A stretch of DNA of 64,000 bases from Paracoccaceae bacterium (GTDB lineage Bacteria > Pseudomonadota > Alphaproteobacteria > Rhodobacterales > Rhodobacteraceae): assembly GCA_947371955.1 (NCBI GenBank), contig CANBRQ010000002.1, positions 1-64,000 of the forward strand, read 5' to 3'. The notes below the pieces were generated by a model. That model saw only the letters and a program-made list of their open reading frames with translations. It was not told the DNA's origin and made no database searches. A program made the translations under genes and the position numbers. This document shows positions 36,679-46,145 of this stretch, one piece after another. Numbering within the stretch: position 1 is the first letter of the stretch; every line of letters begins with the position of its first letter.

Positions 36679-37614
36679 GTGGCCCTGCGCTTTACCCTGC
36701 GGCAACTGGAATACCTCGTGGCCGTGGGTCAGGCGGGGTCGATAACCTTGGCGGCAGAGGGGCTGAACGTCTCGGCCCCGTCGATCTCGACCGCCATTGC
36801 CCAGCTGGAGGCGGAGTTCGGGCTGCCCCTATTCGTCCGCAAACATGCGCATGGCATGTCGCCCACCCAATCCGGGCGAGAGATCATCCGTGAGGCGGCT
36901 TTGGCTCTGACCGCGGCCGGGCGCCTGACGGAACTTGCCGCACAGTATCGTGGCACGGTCAAGGGGCGGCTCAACATCGGCTGCCTGCTGACCTTCGCGC
37001 AAATCCTCGTCCCGCAACTGCGCCGCAGCTTCATCACCCGCTATCCGGAGGTGGAGTTTCATCAAACCGAGACCCATCAGGCGGCGTTGATCGAGGGGCT
37101 TCGGGATGCGACGCTGGACGTGGCGTTGACCTATGACCTCGCCCTGCCTGCCGATCTGGAATTCATCGAACTGGCCTCGCTGCCGCCCTTCGTCATGCTG
37201 CCAAAGGCGCACCCCTTGGCCGGGCGCTCCTCGGTGAGCTTGGCGGAGTTGAAAGACTGGCCCCTTGTGCTGCTGGACCTGCCCTTGTCTGCGGACTACT
37301 TCCTGTCGTTGTTCTTCGAAAAAGCGTCACTGAAGCCGCGGATTGCGGATCGAAGCCGCGATATGGCTGTGGTGCAGTCGCTGGTCGCCAATGACTTCGG
37401 CTATTCCATCGCCAATGTCCGGCCTTTGACCAACCGGGCACCGGATGGCAAGCCGCTGGCCTATGTGCAGCTGTCTGGCCCGGTTCAGGCTATGCGAATG
37501 GGGCTTTTGTGCGCGAATGGCAGCCGCGCCTCGCTGACGATCCGCGCCTTCATCGACCACGCGACCGAGACGCTGCAAGACATCCTGCCAGACCTGACTT
37601 TGCGCCAATCCTGA
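36679..37614 (+). CDS. LysR-family transcriptional regulator
   Basis: N-terminal wHTH RQLEYLVAVGQAGSITLAAEGLNVSAPSISTAIAQLEAEFGLPLFVR; GTG start. Confidence 0.92.
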   Translation: MALRFTLRQLEYLVAVGQAGSITLAAEGLNVSAPSISTAIAQLEAEFGLPLFVRKHAHGMSPTQSGREIIREAALALTAAGRLTELAAQYRGTVKGRLNIGCLLTFAQILVPQLRRSFITRYPEVEFHQTETHQAALIEGLRDATLDVALTYDLALPADLEFIELASLPPFVMLPKAHPLAGRSSVSLAELKDWPLVLLDLPLSADYFLSLFFEKASLKPRIADRSRDMAVVQSLVANDFGYSIANVRPLTNRAPDGKPLAYVQLSGPVQAMRMGLLCANGSRASLTIRAFIDHATETLQDILPDLTLRQS

Positions 37615-37631
37615 CCCTGAGAGTGTAAGCT

Positions 37632-39698
37632 ATGCGCGACCCTCGCTATGACATCCTGTTCCAGCCTCTGGCGATCGGGCCTTTGACCGCGAAGAACCGT
37701 TTCTATCAGGTGCCGCACTGCAATGGCGGCGGCTATAGGGACCCTTCGGCAGCGGCGGCGATGCGGGGGATCAAGGCGGAAGGCGGCTGGGGCGTGATCT
37801 TCACCGAACAGACCGAGATGCACCACACGTCTGAGATCACGCCCTTCATCGAGCTGCGGCTTTGGGAGGACAAGGATATCCCCTCCGTTGCCAAGATGGC
37901 GGATGCGATGAAGACGCATGGGGCGCTGGCGGGGATTCAACTGGCTTATTCCGGCATCAACGGCCCCAACATGTACACCAAAGAGGTGCCGCTGGCGCCC
38001 TCGGCGCTGCCGATCCGGACCTTTACCAATGACCCGGTGCAGGCGCATACGATGGACAAGACCGATATCAAGAACCTCCGCCGCTGGTTCGTGAAAGCCG
38101 CCAAACGCAGCAAGCTGGCAGGGTTCGATCTGATCTGCCTGTACGGCGCGCATGGCTTCGGGATTTTCCAGCATTTCCTGTCCCGCGCCACGAACCAGCG
38201 CACCGACGAATACGGCGGAAGTCTGGAGAACCGCTCTCGTTTCGCCCGCGAAGTGGTGGCCGATATGCGGGATGCCGTGGGCGATACCATGGCCCTGACG
38301 ATGCGGGTCTCGCTGGACGAGACGATCGGGCAACTTGGCTTTTCCAACGCCGAGGTGCGCGATTTCATCTCTATGAACGCGGAATTGCCCGATCTGTGGG
38401 ACTTGGCCATGGGGACGTGGGAGGATTGCTCCGGCCCATCCCGCTTCAAGGAAGAAGCGGCGCAAGAGGCTTGGGTGACGGGCATCCGGGAACTTTCACC
38501 GAAGCCGGTGGTGGGGGTGGGCCGGTTCACCTCTCCGGATGTGATGGCGCGGATGATCAAATCGGGACGGCTGGATTTCATCGGCTGTGCCAGGCCCTCG
38601 ATCGCCGACCCGTTCCTTCCGAAGAAGATTGCCGAGGGTCGGGTCGAGGATATCCGCGAATGCATCGGCTGCAACATCTGCATCACGGGGGATATGACGC
38701 AAGGCATGGGCCGCTGCACGCAGAACCCGACATGGATGGAGGAATGGCGGCGCGGCTGGCATCCGGAGAAGATCGCCCCAAAAGGCGTCAGCGAAAGCGT
38801 TCTGATCATCGGCTCGGGTCCCGCCGGGCTGGAGGCGGCGCGGGCGGCGGCGTTGCGCGGCTATGATGTGGCGGTGGCCGAAGCGCGCGAAGAGTTCGGC
38901 GGCCGCGTGACGCGCGAGCGGAAGTTGCCAGGCCTTTCCGCATGGGGTCGCGTGGCGGACTATCGGCTGTTTCAGCTGAAACAGAGACAGAATGTACAGC
39001 TTTATCCCGGATCTCGGCTAAGCGCGGAGGAGGTTCTGGACTTCGGCTTCCAGCATGTCTGCGTCGCCACAGGCTCGATCTGGCGGGCCGATGGCGTGGC
39101 GCGTCAGCATGTCGTGCCGATGCCAATCGATGCGCGGATGCCGGTCTTCACCCCAGATGACCTGATGACCGGGCGCCTGCCGAAGGGCCGGATCGTGATC
39201 TATGACGACGACCACTACTATATGGGCGGCGTTCTGGCAGAACTTTGCGCGCAGGCCGGCTGCGAGGTGACATTGGTCACCCCCTCAGCCTTCGTGTCGG
39301 ACTGGACGGCCAATACGCTGGAGCAAAGCGCCATCCATCGGCGGCTGGCGGCGAATGGCGTGACAATCCGGCTGAACACCGGAGTGGTGATGGTGAAGGC
39401 CGAGGGGGTTGAGACGAACTGCACCTATACCGACCAGCGTGGCCTGATCGGCTGCGATGCGGTGGTTCTTGTCACCTCCCGCACCTCGGACGACAGCCTG
39501 TACAACGATTTGAAAGATCGTGAGGCAGATTGGGCCGATGCGGGCATCAAGTCGGTCAAGCTGATCGGCGACGCCGCAGCCCCCGCCCCTATCGCTTGGG
39601 CCACCTTTGCAGGCCACCGCTATGCGCGGGAGTTGGACGAGCCCGACTGGGGCGACGCCCTTCCCTTCCGCCGCGAAGTCACAAGGCTGGAGGATTAG
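37632..39698 (+). CDS. FMN/4Fe-4S/FAD amine dehydrogenase of the trimethylamine/histamine dehydrogenase family
   Basis: NRFYQVPHCNGGG with Cys30 (6-S-cysteinyl FMN), YGAH, CIGCNICITGDMTQGMGRC 4Fe-4S, SVLIIGSGPAGLEAARAA. Confidence 0.88.
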   Translation: MRDPRYDILFQPLAIGPLTAKNRFYQVPHCNGGGYRDPSAAAAMRGIKAEGGWGVIFTEQTEMHHTSEITPFIELRLWEDKDIPSVAKMADAMKTHGALAGIQLAYSGINGPNMYTKEVPLAPSALPIRTFTNDPVQAHTMDKTDIKNLRRWFVKAAKRSKLAGFDLICLYGAHGFGIFQHFLSRATNQRTDEYGGSLENRSRFAREVVADMRDAVGDTMALTMRVSLDETIGQLGFSNAEVRDFISMNAELPDLWDLAMGTWEDCSGPSRFKEEAAQEAWVTGIRELSPKPVVGVGRFTSPDVMARMIKSGRLDFIGCARPSIADPFLPKKIAEGRVEDIRECIGCNICITGDMTQGMGRCTQNPTWMEEWRRGWHPEKIAPKGVSESVLIIGSGPAGLEAARAAALRGYDVAVAEAREEFGGRVTRERKLPGLSAWGRVADYRLFQLKQRQNVQLYPGSRLSAEEVLDFGFQHVCVATGSIWRADGVARQHVVPMPIDARMPVFTPDDLMTGRLPKGRIVIYDDDHYYMGGVLAELCAQAGCEVTLVTPSAFVSDWTANTLEQSAIHRRLAANGVTIRLNTGVVMVKAEGVETNCTYTDQRGLIGCDAVVLVTSRTSDDSLYNDLKDREADWADAGIKSVKLIGDAAAPAPIAWATFAGHRYARELDEPDWGDALPFRREVTRLED

Positions 39699-39701
39699 GC
39701 C

Positions 39702-41288
39702 ATGTCAGTGCCTGTTTTACTGCACGGCCTGCGCCTGTTCGGAAAGGTTGGCCTTTATGACCTGACGTTGGAAGATGGGCGGATCGCCAACATCCTACAA
39801 ACGGCCAAGGGCGGCTCCGGGTTGCTGGCCTTGCCGGGCTTTTGCGAAAGCCATGCCCATCTGTTCCCGGGCGGCGTGGCGCTGGAGCAGTTGAATCTGG
39901 CTGCCGTTCACGATCCCGATGCCCTGACGGCGGCCCTGCTGCCCCATGCCTTGGCGACCGCACCCGGGGAGTTGGTCTGCGCCTATGCGGCGAATTATGA
40001 TCTGCTGGGCGGGGTTAGGCCGGACCGGCACGCCTTGGATGAGATCCTGCCCAACCGCCCCGTTTGCATTGCGGCGACGGACTTTCACTGCGCCTGGGCC
40101 AACACCGCCGCACTTCAGTGGGCGGGGATTCTCAATGGTTCCCCGGTCGAAGGCGTGCAAATGGCAGATGGCAAATCCACCGGCGAGTTGCGGGAATTTG
40201 CGGCGATGGATCTGGTGCGCCGTCTTGCCCCTTCGGGCGGGCGAGAGACCCTTGGGCTTATGGCAGTGGAACCTGAGGCTGTGACGCCTGAGCAGCGCGC
40301 CAGAGACAAGGCGACGATCCGGCGTGCGATGGAGGAATGCCTGCGCCATGGCATCACCTCACTCGTGAATATGGACGGCAACCTGTACCTCGCGGACCTG
40401 CTGACAGAGATGGCCGCAGACCTGCCCCTGCGCGTCAGCCTGCCTATGACCCTGGTGCCCGGGATGACGGCAGAACGAAGGGATGTGTTGCTGAAAAGGG
40501 CCATGTCAGAGCCTGTTGGCCACCTGACCTTTGGCCGGGTCAAGATGTTCATGGATGGGGTTTTTGACACCTGGACAGCGTTTCGCACGGATGATTACCC
40601 TGAAAGACCCGGCTTTCGCTCTGCCCCGCTGTTTGCGCCGGTGGAGTTTGCAGCGCTTTGCGTCGAAGCCGATGCCATGGGCCTGCAAATCGCGGTTCAT
40701 GCGGTGGGCGATGGCGCGGTCAGGGCGACGCTGGATGGCTATGAAGCGGCCCGCACCGCCAATGGCGCGCGCGACAGCCGCCACCGGATTGAACATATCG
40801 ACATGATCCACCCCGCCGACCTGCCCCGGCTGAAGGCTTTGGGCGTGGTCGCTTCGATGCAGCCGGTGCATCCGCCGGGGTTGGCGGGCTTGCCGCTGGA
40901 GCCTACCACCTCGATCATGTCACCCAGCCGGTGGGGGGATGCGTTTCCGTGGCGGGCGATCCGGGACCTTGGCGTGCCGCTGGCTTACGGGACGGATTGG
41001 CCCGTCTCACCCCTGTCGCCACTGCACGCCCTGCATTGTGCGCTGTCGCGGCAGCCTTGGGCGACGGGCGGGCCGGATCAGCGACTGACCTTGGCAGAGG
41101 CCTTGGACGCCTATAGTGCGGCCGGCGCCTATGCGGACTTTGCCGAAGCTGCGCGGGGTCGAATTGCGGTGGGAATGGCGGCAGATCTGGTCTTGTTGTC
41201 TGGTGACCTCGCCGGACTATCCGATTCGCACGATGCGTGCCGGGTCGAAAAAGTGTTCAGCGGCGGGCACTTGGCTTGGGAATCCTAG
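39702..41288 (+). CDS. YtcJ-like metal-dependent amidohydrolase
   Basis: GFCESHAHLFPGG, ATDFHCAWANTAAL, IAVHAVGDGAVRATLDGYE, HRIEHIDMIHP, YGTDWPVSPLSPLHALH. Confidence 0.9.
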   Translation: MSVPVLLHGLRLFGKVGLYDLTLEDGRIANILQTAKGGSGLLALPGFCESHAHLFPGGVALEQLNLAAVHDPDALTAALLPHALATAPGELVCAYAANYDLLGGVRPDRHALDEILPNRPVCIAATDFHCAWANTAALQWAGILNGSPVEGVQMADGKSTGELREFAAMDLVRRLAPSGGRETLGLMAVEPEAVTPEQRARDKATIRRAMEECLRHGITSLVNMDGNLYLADLLTEMAADLPLRVSLPMTLVPGMTAERRDVLLKRAMSEPVGHLTFGRVKMFMDGVFDTWTAFRTDDYPERPGFRSAPLFAPVEFAALCVEADAMGLQIAVHAVGDGAVRATLDGYEAARTANGARDSRHRIEHIDMIHPADLPRLKALGVVASMQPVHPPGLAGLPLEPTTSIMSPSRWGDAFPWRAIRDLGVPLAYGTDWPVSPLSPLHALHCALSRQPWATGGPDQRLTLAEALDAYSAAGAYADFAEAARGRIAVGMAADLVLLSGDLAGLSDSHDACRVEKVFSGGHLAWES

Positions 41289-42262
41289 AAGCGGATGGTG
41301 CGAAGCCCGTTCATAACTGAAACCAGAGCCTCGGAAATTCCCGGCTCTGACAGCGCGTGTCCGGCCATGGCGATCAGCCGCAGGTCGCATTTCGCCCAGC
41401 CCTGCGCCAGCTTCCACGCGGCGACGGGCGGGCAGATCATGTCCAGCCGACCCTGCACCAAGGTTGCGCCAATGTCCTCGATGCGCTTGCGTTCCCGCAG
41501 GATCCAGCCGTCCGAGGCGAGGAAGCCCGCGTTCTGGAAATAATGGTTCTCCAGCCGCGCAAAGGCGCGGGCGTAGTCGGCGGGACCTTCGCCGAAGGGA
41601 CCATCGGGCGCGACCGAGGCCAAGGCGTTTTCCCAGTTCGACCAGATGCGGCCCAAGCGGATTTCCTCGGGCAAATCGCCCGAGAACAGGCGGCGGTGAT
41701 AGGCGCCGATCATGTCGCCCCGTTCTCCCGGCGGAATTGGCGCCACGAACCGCGCCCAGAGATCGGGGTAGAAAGCCCCTGCCCCGCCGCCGTAGAACCA
41801 GGTTAACTCATTGCGAGTCATCAGGAAAATGCCGCGCAGGACCATATGGGCGGTGCGTTCTGGGTGGGTGATCGCATAGATCAGCGCCAGTGAGGCACCC
41901 CAGCTTCCGCCGAACAGGATGAACTTCTCGATGTCGAGCGTTTGGCGGATTACCTCGATGTCGTGCACCAGATGCCAAGTGGTGTTGTTTTCCACGCTGG
42001 CATGCGGGCGCGATCTTCCGCAGCCGCGTTGGTCGAACAGGACGACGCGGTAATGGGCCGGGTCGAAATAACGCCGCATCGCGGGGCTGCATCCGCCGCC
42101 GGGGCCGCCGTGCAGGACCAGAACGGGCACCCCTTGTGGGTTGCCGCATTGCTCTACATAGATACGGTGGCCGTCGCCCATGTCTATCACGCGCTGGTCG
42201 AAGGGCTCGACCGGCGGGTAAAGGTAGTCAATCGCGCGTTTTGGGCCTGATCTGTGATCCAT
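41285..42262 (-). CDS. pip: Proline iminopeptidase (alpha/beta hydrolase)
   Basis: LHGGPGGGCSP, LFDQRGCGRSRPHA, FGGSWGASLALIYAITHP. Confidence 0.94.
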   Translation of the reverse strand: MDHRSGPKRAIDYLYPPVEPFDQRVIDMGDGHRIYVEQCGNPQGVPVLVLHGGPGGGCSPAMRRYFDPAHYRVVLFDQRGCGRSRPHASVENNTTWHLVHDIEVIRQTLDIEKFILFGGSWGASLALIYAITHPERTAHMVLRGIFLMTRNELTWFYGGGAGAFYPDLWARFVAPIPPGERGDMIGAYHRRLFSGDLPEEIRLGRIWSNWENALASVAPDGPFGEGPADYARAFARLENHYFQNAGFLASDGWILRERKRIEDIGATLVQGRLDMICPPVAAWKLAQGWAKCDLRLIAMAGHALSEPGISEALVSVMNGLRTIRF

Positions 42263-42319
42263 CCCGGTCTATATAGCCTTTGCAGCGGCCGGTGACACGG
42301 CTTTTGAAGGAATGATGAC

Positions 42320-43066
42320 ATGCAAACCACCATTGACCCCAGCGAAGTCGCGAAGTTTGAGGCGATGGCTGCCGAGTGGTGGAACCCGAACGGCAAGTTC
42401 CGGCCTTTGCATCTGATGAACCCGTGTCGGCTGGACTATCTCACGCGCCAGATCGCGGCGGAGTATGGCCGGGATCTGGCGCAGCCGAGGCCGTTTGCGG
42501 GATTGCGAATCCTGGATATTGGCTGCGGTGGTGGGTTGCTGTCAGAGCCTATGGCGCGGCTTGGGGCAGATGTTGTGGGTGCCGATGCCGCCCCCCGCAA
42601 TATACCGGTGGCGCAGGTGCATGCCGAGAAATCCGGGCTGAGCATCGACTACCGGTTTACCACGGCGGAAGACCTTGCTGCGGCGGGGGAACAGTTTGAT
42701 GTCGTGCTGAATATGGAGGTGGTGGAGCATGTCAGTGACCCGCTCGCGTATTTGACCGCCTGCCGGGAATTGCTGAAACCTGGCGGAATCATGCTGTGTT
42801 CGACGCTGAACCGGAACCCGAAAAGCTATCTGATGGCGATCATCGGGGCGGAATGGGTGATGCGCTGGCTGCCGAAGGGCACGCATGACTGGGCCAAGTT
42901 CATCACCCCGGATGAGTTGTACGATCTGATCAGCAAGGCGGGCCTGACGCCCTTGGACCGCAAGGGGATGGTGTTCAACCCGGTGTCGTGGGGCTGGTCG
43001 CTGTCTTCGCGGGACCTGTCGGTGAACTATGTCACGACATCCCGGAAAGACCGCGCAAGGGCTTGA
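42320..43066 (+). CDS. ubiG: Ubiquinone biosynthesis O-methyltransferase UbiG
   Basis: [64 protein letters not shown]. Confidence 0.96.
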   Translation: MQTTIDPSEVAKFEAMAAEWWNPNGKFRPLHLMNPCRLDYLTRQIAAEYGRDLAQPRPFAGLRILDIGCGGGLLSEPMARLGADVVGADAAPRNIPVAQVHAEKSGLSIDYRFTTAEDLAAAGEQFDVVLNMEVVEHVSDPLAYLTACRELLKPGGIMLCSTLNRNPKSYLMAIIGAEWVMRWLPKGTHDWAKFITPDELYDLISKAGLTPLDRKGMVFNPVSWGWSLSSRDLSVNYVTTSRKDRARA

Positions 43067-43133
43067 GAACGCAGCGTTAATCAGGGTCTGAACCCCGGTT
43101 TTGTCTGTCTTGAACGCGTCTTGCTTGCGTCTT

Positions 43134-43165
43134 CCTTGTGTCTCTACACCGGTAGAGACACAAGG
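43134..43165. terminator. Bidirectional terminator-like perfect hairpin between convergent ubiG and aldo/keto reductase
   Basis: 14-bp perfect stem ccttgtgtctctac-accg-gtagagacacaagg. Confidence 0.7.
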
Positions 43166-43192
43166 CCGTTAACCATGTTTCGCCGAATCACC

Positions 43193-44185
43193 TCAGCCGA
43201 GGCTGATCTGGTCGATCTGCGCCAGTTCCTCGGCGGTGAAGGACAGATTGTCCAAGGCGCCGACGCAATCCGTCACCTGTTCCGGCCGCGAGGCGCCGAT
43301 CAGGGCCGAGGTGGTGCCGCCATTGCGCAGCACCCAGGCCAGCGCCATCTGCGGCAGGGTCTGGCCCCGACCTGTGGCCATGGTGTTGAGGGCGCGAACC
43401 TTGGCCAGAACCTCCTCGGTGATCGACGAGGATTTCAGGAAATGGCCCACGGCGGCGCGGCTGTCATTGGGGATACCGCCGAGGTACTTGGTCGTCAGCA
43501 CACCTTGCGCCAAGGGCAGGAAGGGAATGCAGCCGACGCCAAGTTGGGGCAGCAGGTCCTTCAGACCGTCGCGTTCAATCCAGCGGTCGAAGATGTTGTA
43601 GCTGGGCTGGTGGATCACGCAGGGCGTTCCAAGGTCAGCCAGAATCTTCACGGCGGCCTTGGTCTGTTCGGAATTGTAGCTCGAAATCCCGACATAGAGC
43701 GCGCGGCCGGAGCGGACGATGTAATCCAAAGCGCCCATCGTCTCTTCCAGCGGGGTTTCAGGGTCGAAGCGGTGGGAATAGAAGATGTCGAAGTAATCCA
43801 GCCCGGTGCGCTTCAGGCTTTGGTCACAAGAGGCGACCAGATATTTGCGGCTGCCCCATTCGCCGTAGGGGCCGTTCCACATCTCGTACCCGGCTTTCGA
43901 GGAGATGATCATCTCATCCCGCAGGCCGGCGAAATCGGTGCGCATGATCTCGCCAAAGGCTGATTCGGCGGAACCGGGCGGCGGGCCGTAGTTGTTGGCG
44001 ATGTCGAAATGGGTGATGCCCAGATCGAAGGCGGTGCGCAGGATCGCCTGCTTGGTCTTGTGCGGCGTGTCGTCACCGAAGTTATGCCACAGGCCCAAGG
44101 AGATAGTGGGCAGCTTGAGGCCCGACCGTCCAACGCGGTTGTAGATCATGCGGTCATAGCGGGTCTCGGCGGGAATATAGGTCAT
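43193..44185 (-). CDS. Aldo/keto reductase (L-glyceraldehyde-3-phosphate reductase/YghZ-like)
   Basis: NRVGRSGLKLPTISLGLWHNFGDDTP, FDIANNYGPPPGSAE, YFDIFYSHRFDPETPLEETM. Confidence 0.92.
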   Translation of the reverse strand: MTYIPAETRYDRMIYNRVGRSGLKLPTISLGLWHNFGDDTPHKTKQAILRTAFDLGITHFDIANNYGPPPGSAESAFGEIMRTDFAGLRDEMIISSKAGYEMWNGPYGEWGSRKYLVASCDQSLKRTGLDYFDIFYSHRFDPETPLEETMGALDYIVRSGRALYVGISSYNSEQTKAAVKILADLGTPCVIHQPSYNIFDRWIERDGLKDLLPQLGVGCIPFLPLAQGVLTTKYLGGIPNDSRAAVGHFLKSSSITEEVLAKVRALNTMATGRGQTLPQMALAWVLRNGGTTSALIGASRPEQVTDCVGALDNLSFTAEELAQIDQISLG

Positions 44186-44339
44186 CGGCGGCCTCCTGTT
44201 CGCTGACGCTTTGTCCTCTGTCAGCCCGGGAAATTCCAGCGGAATTCCGTCGAGGGAACCAAAGAAGGGCCTGTTGCATTGCCCTTTCTGGCACGCGCTG
44301 CGATAGTGCGGCGGGGGTCCAGAAGGGTCGCGAGTCATT

Positions 44340-46145
44340 ATGGTCATGTCGGTTGGTCACAAGCTTTTGGTCGGTGCGGCGGTCTTGGCACTAGCGGCTG
44401 CGTTTGCGATTCCGGGCCGGGCGTTTGATGCGGTTGAGTTCAATGTAACAGGTGCCAGCAAGGCGCTGACCAAGGACATCAAGGCGGCCTCGGGTCTGGT
44501 GGGCTCCAAGGCGGACAAATCTGCGCTGGATCTGTTTGCGGATGCGCAGGCGGAATATGGGAAAATCCTTTCGGCGCTGTATGCTTCGGGGCATTATGGG
44601 CCGGAGATTCATGTGCTGATTGATGGGCGTGAGGCGGCGAGCATTGCTCCGCTGGATGCGCCCTCAACGATCAAACATATCACGGTGACGGTGGACCCGG
44701 GGCCGGCCTTCACCTTCTCGGACGCGCGGATTGGGCCGTTGGCGCGGAAGACGGTGATTCCCTCGGGCTTTGCGGCGGGCAAGGTGGCCGATTCAGGGAT
44801 GATCAAGGCGGCGGTGGCGGCGGGGCTGGATGGCTGGCGGACCGAGGGGAATGCCAAGGCCGATGTGGCGGCGCAGGACCTGACGGCGGATCATGCCAGT
44901 TCAACGCTGTCGGCATCGGTGCAACTGGCGCCCGGGCCGGTGCTGCGGTTTGGCGATCTGGTGATCCATGGGGCGAAGTCGATTCGCGAGGCGCGGGTGC
45001 GCAAGATTGCGGGCCTGCCCACCGGCAAGCGGTTCAGCCCGGCCGACGAGGCGCGGGTGGCGGAGCGGTTGCGGCGGAGCGGGGTGTTTTCGTCGGTCTC
45101 ATTGACCGAGGACGAAAAAGTGACGGCGCCGGACCTTTTGGGTCTGACCGCCGATCTGGTGGAGGCCAAGCCGCGCCGCTACACCTTTGGCGCGGAAGTG
45201 GCGACGAATGAAGGTTTGGGGCTGAACGGCAGCTGGCTGCACCGCAACCTCTTGGGCGGCGGTGAGCGGTTTGAGGTGACGGGCGCCTTGACCAACATCT
45301 CGGCCAAGGGCAGCGGGATGGATTATTCGCTGGGTGCCACGCTGGACCGACCGGCGACGCCGGGGCCGGATACGACGCTGAACCTGTCGTTCAAGATCGG
45401 CCATGTCGATGACGCGGATTACTCGGCCAATGTGCTGACGACGGGCTTTGGCTTCACGCATTACTTCAGCGACAGCCTGACCGGCCATGCTGCGTTGAGC
45501 TACAGCTATTCAGACGGCAAGGATGCGGCGGGGGATTTCCTGTATCGCAGCGTGGCCTTGCCTATGGGCGTGACCTGGGACAGGCGCGACAGCAAGACGG
45601 ATGCGACCAAGGATTTCTACATTGATCTGAACGTGAAGCCCTTCCTTGGCTTTGGCACCTCGGACAACGGGGTGCGGGTTGCGTTTGACGGGCGGTACTA
45701 CAAAAGCCTTGGAGCGCAGAAGGGCATCGTGCTGGCAACGCGGGTGCAGGGTGGGGCGGTTCTGGGCGCCTCGGCCTTGGGCACGACGCGGGGCGATCTG
45801 TTCTATTCGGGCGGTGGCGGCACGGTGCGGGGGCAACCCTACCAGTCGCTGGGCGTGACGGTGATGGATGGCGGGACGCCGGTGGATACCGGGGGGACGC
45901 GGTTCCTTGCGGCTTCGCTGGAGGCGCGGGTTCGGGTGACAGAGTCGATTGGGATTGTGGGCTTTGTCGATGCAGGCTCGGTCGGGTTGGGCGGGTTGTC
46001 GGGCAATGCGTGGCAGGCCGGCGCGGGGCTGGGTCTGCGCTATGCGACGGGTGTGGGGCCGATCCGGCTGGATGTCGCGGTGCCGGTGCATGGCAAGACG
46101 GACGAGAAGTTTCAGATTTACATAGGATTGGGGCAGGCATTCTGA
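44340..46145 (+). CDS. tamA: Outer-membrane Omp85-family assembly protein TamA
   Basis: Signal peptide, POTRA-like region, C-terminal barrel VGPIRLDVAVPVHGKTDEKFQIYIGLGQAF; upstream of tamB with overlapping stop/start. Confidence 0.88.
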   Translation: MVMSVGHKLLVGAAVLALAAAFAIPGRAFDAVEFNVTGASKALTKDIKAASGLVGSKADKSALDLFADAQAEYGKILSALYASGHYGPEIHVLIDGREAASIAPLDAPSTIKHITVTVDPGPAFTFSDARIGPLARKTVIPSGFAAGKVADSGMIKAAVAAGLDGWRTEGNAKADVAAQDLTADHASSTLSASVQLAPGPVLRFGDLVIHGAKSIREARVRKIAGLPTGKRFSPADEARVAERLRRSGVFSSVSLTEDEKVTAPDLLGLTADLVEAKPRRYTFGAEVATNEGLGLNGSWLHRNLLGGGERFEVTGALTNISAKGSGMDYSLGATLDRPATPGPDTTLNLSFKIGHVDDADYSANVLTTGFGFTHYFSDSLTGHAALSYSYSDGKDAAGDFLYRSVALPMGVTWDRRDSKTDATKDFYIDLNVKPFLGFGTSDNGVRVAFDGRYYKSLGAQKGIVLATRVQGGAVLGASALGTTRGDLFYSGGGGTVRGQPYQSLGVTVMDGGTPVDTGGTRFLAASLEARVRVTESIGIVGFVDAGSVGLGGLSGNAWQAGAGLGLRYATGVGPIRLDVAVPVHGKTDEKFQIYIGLGQAF

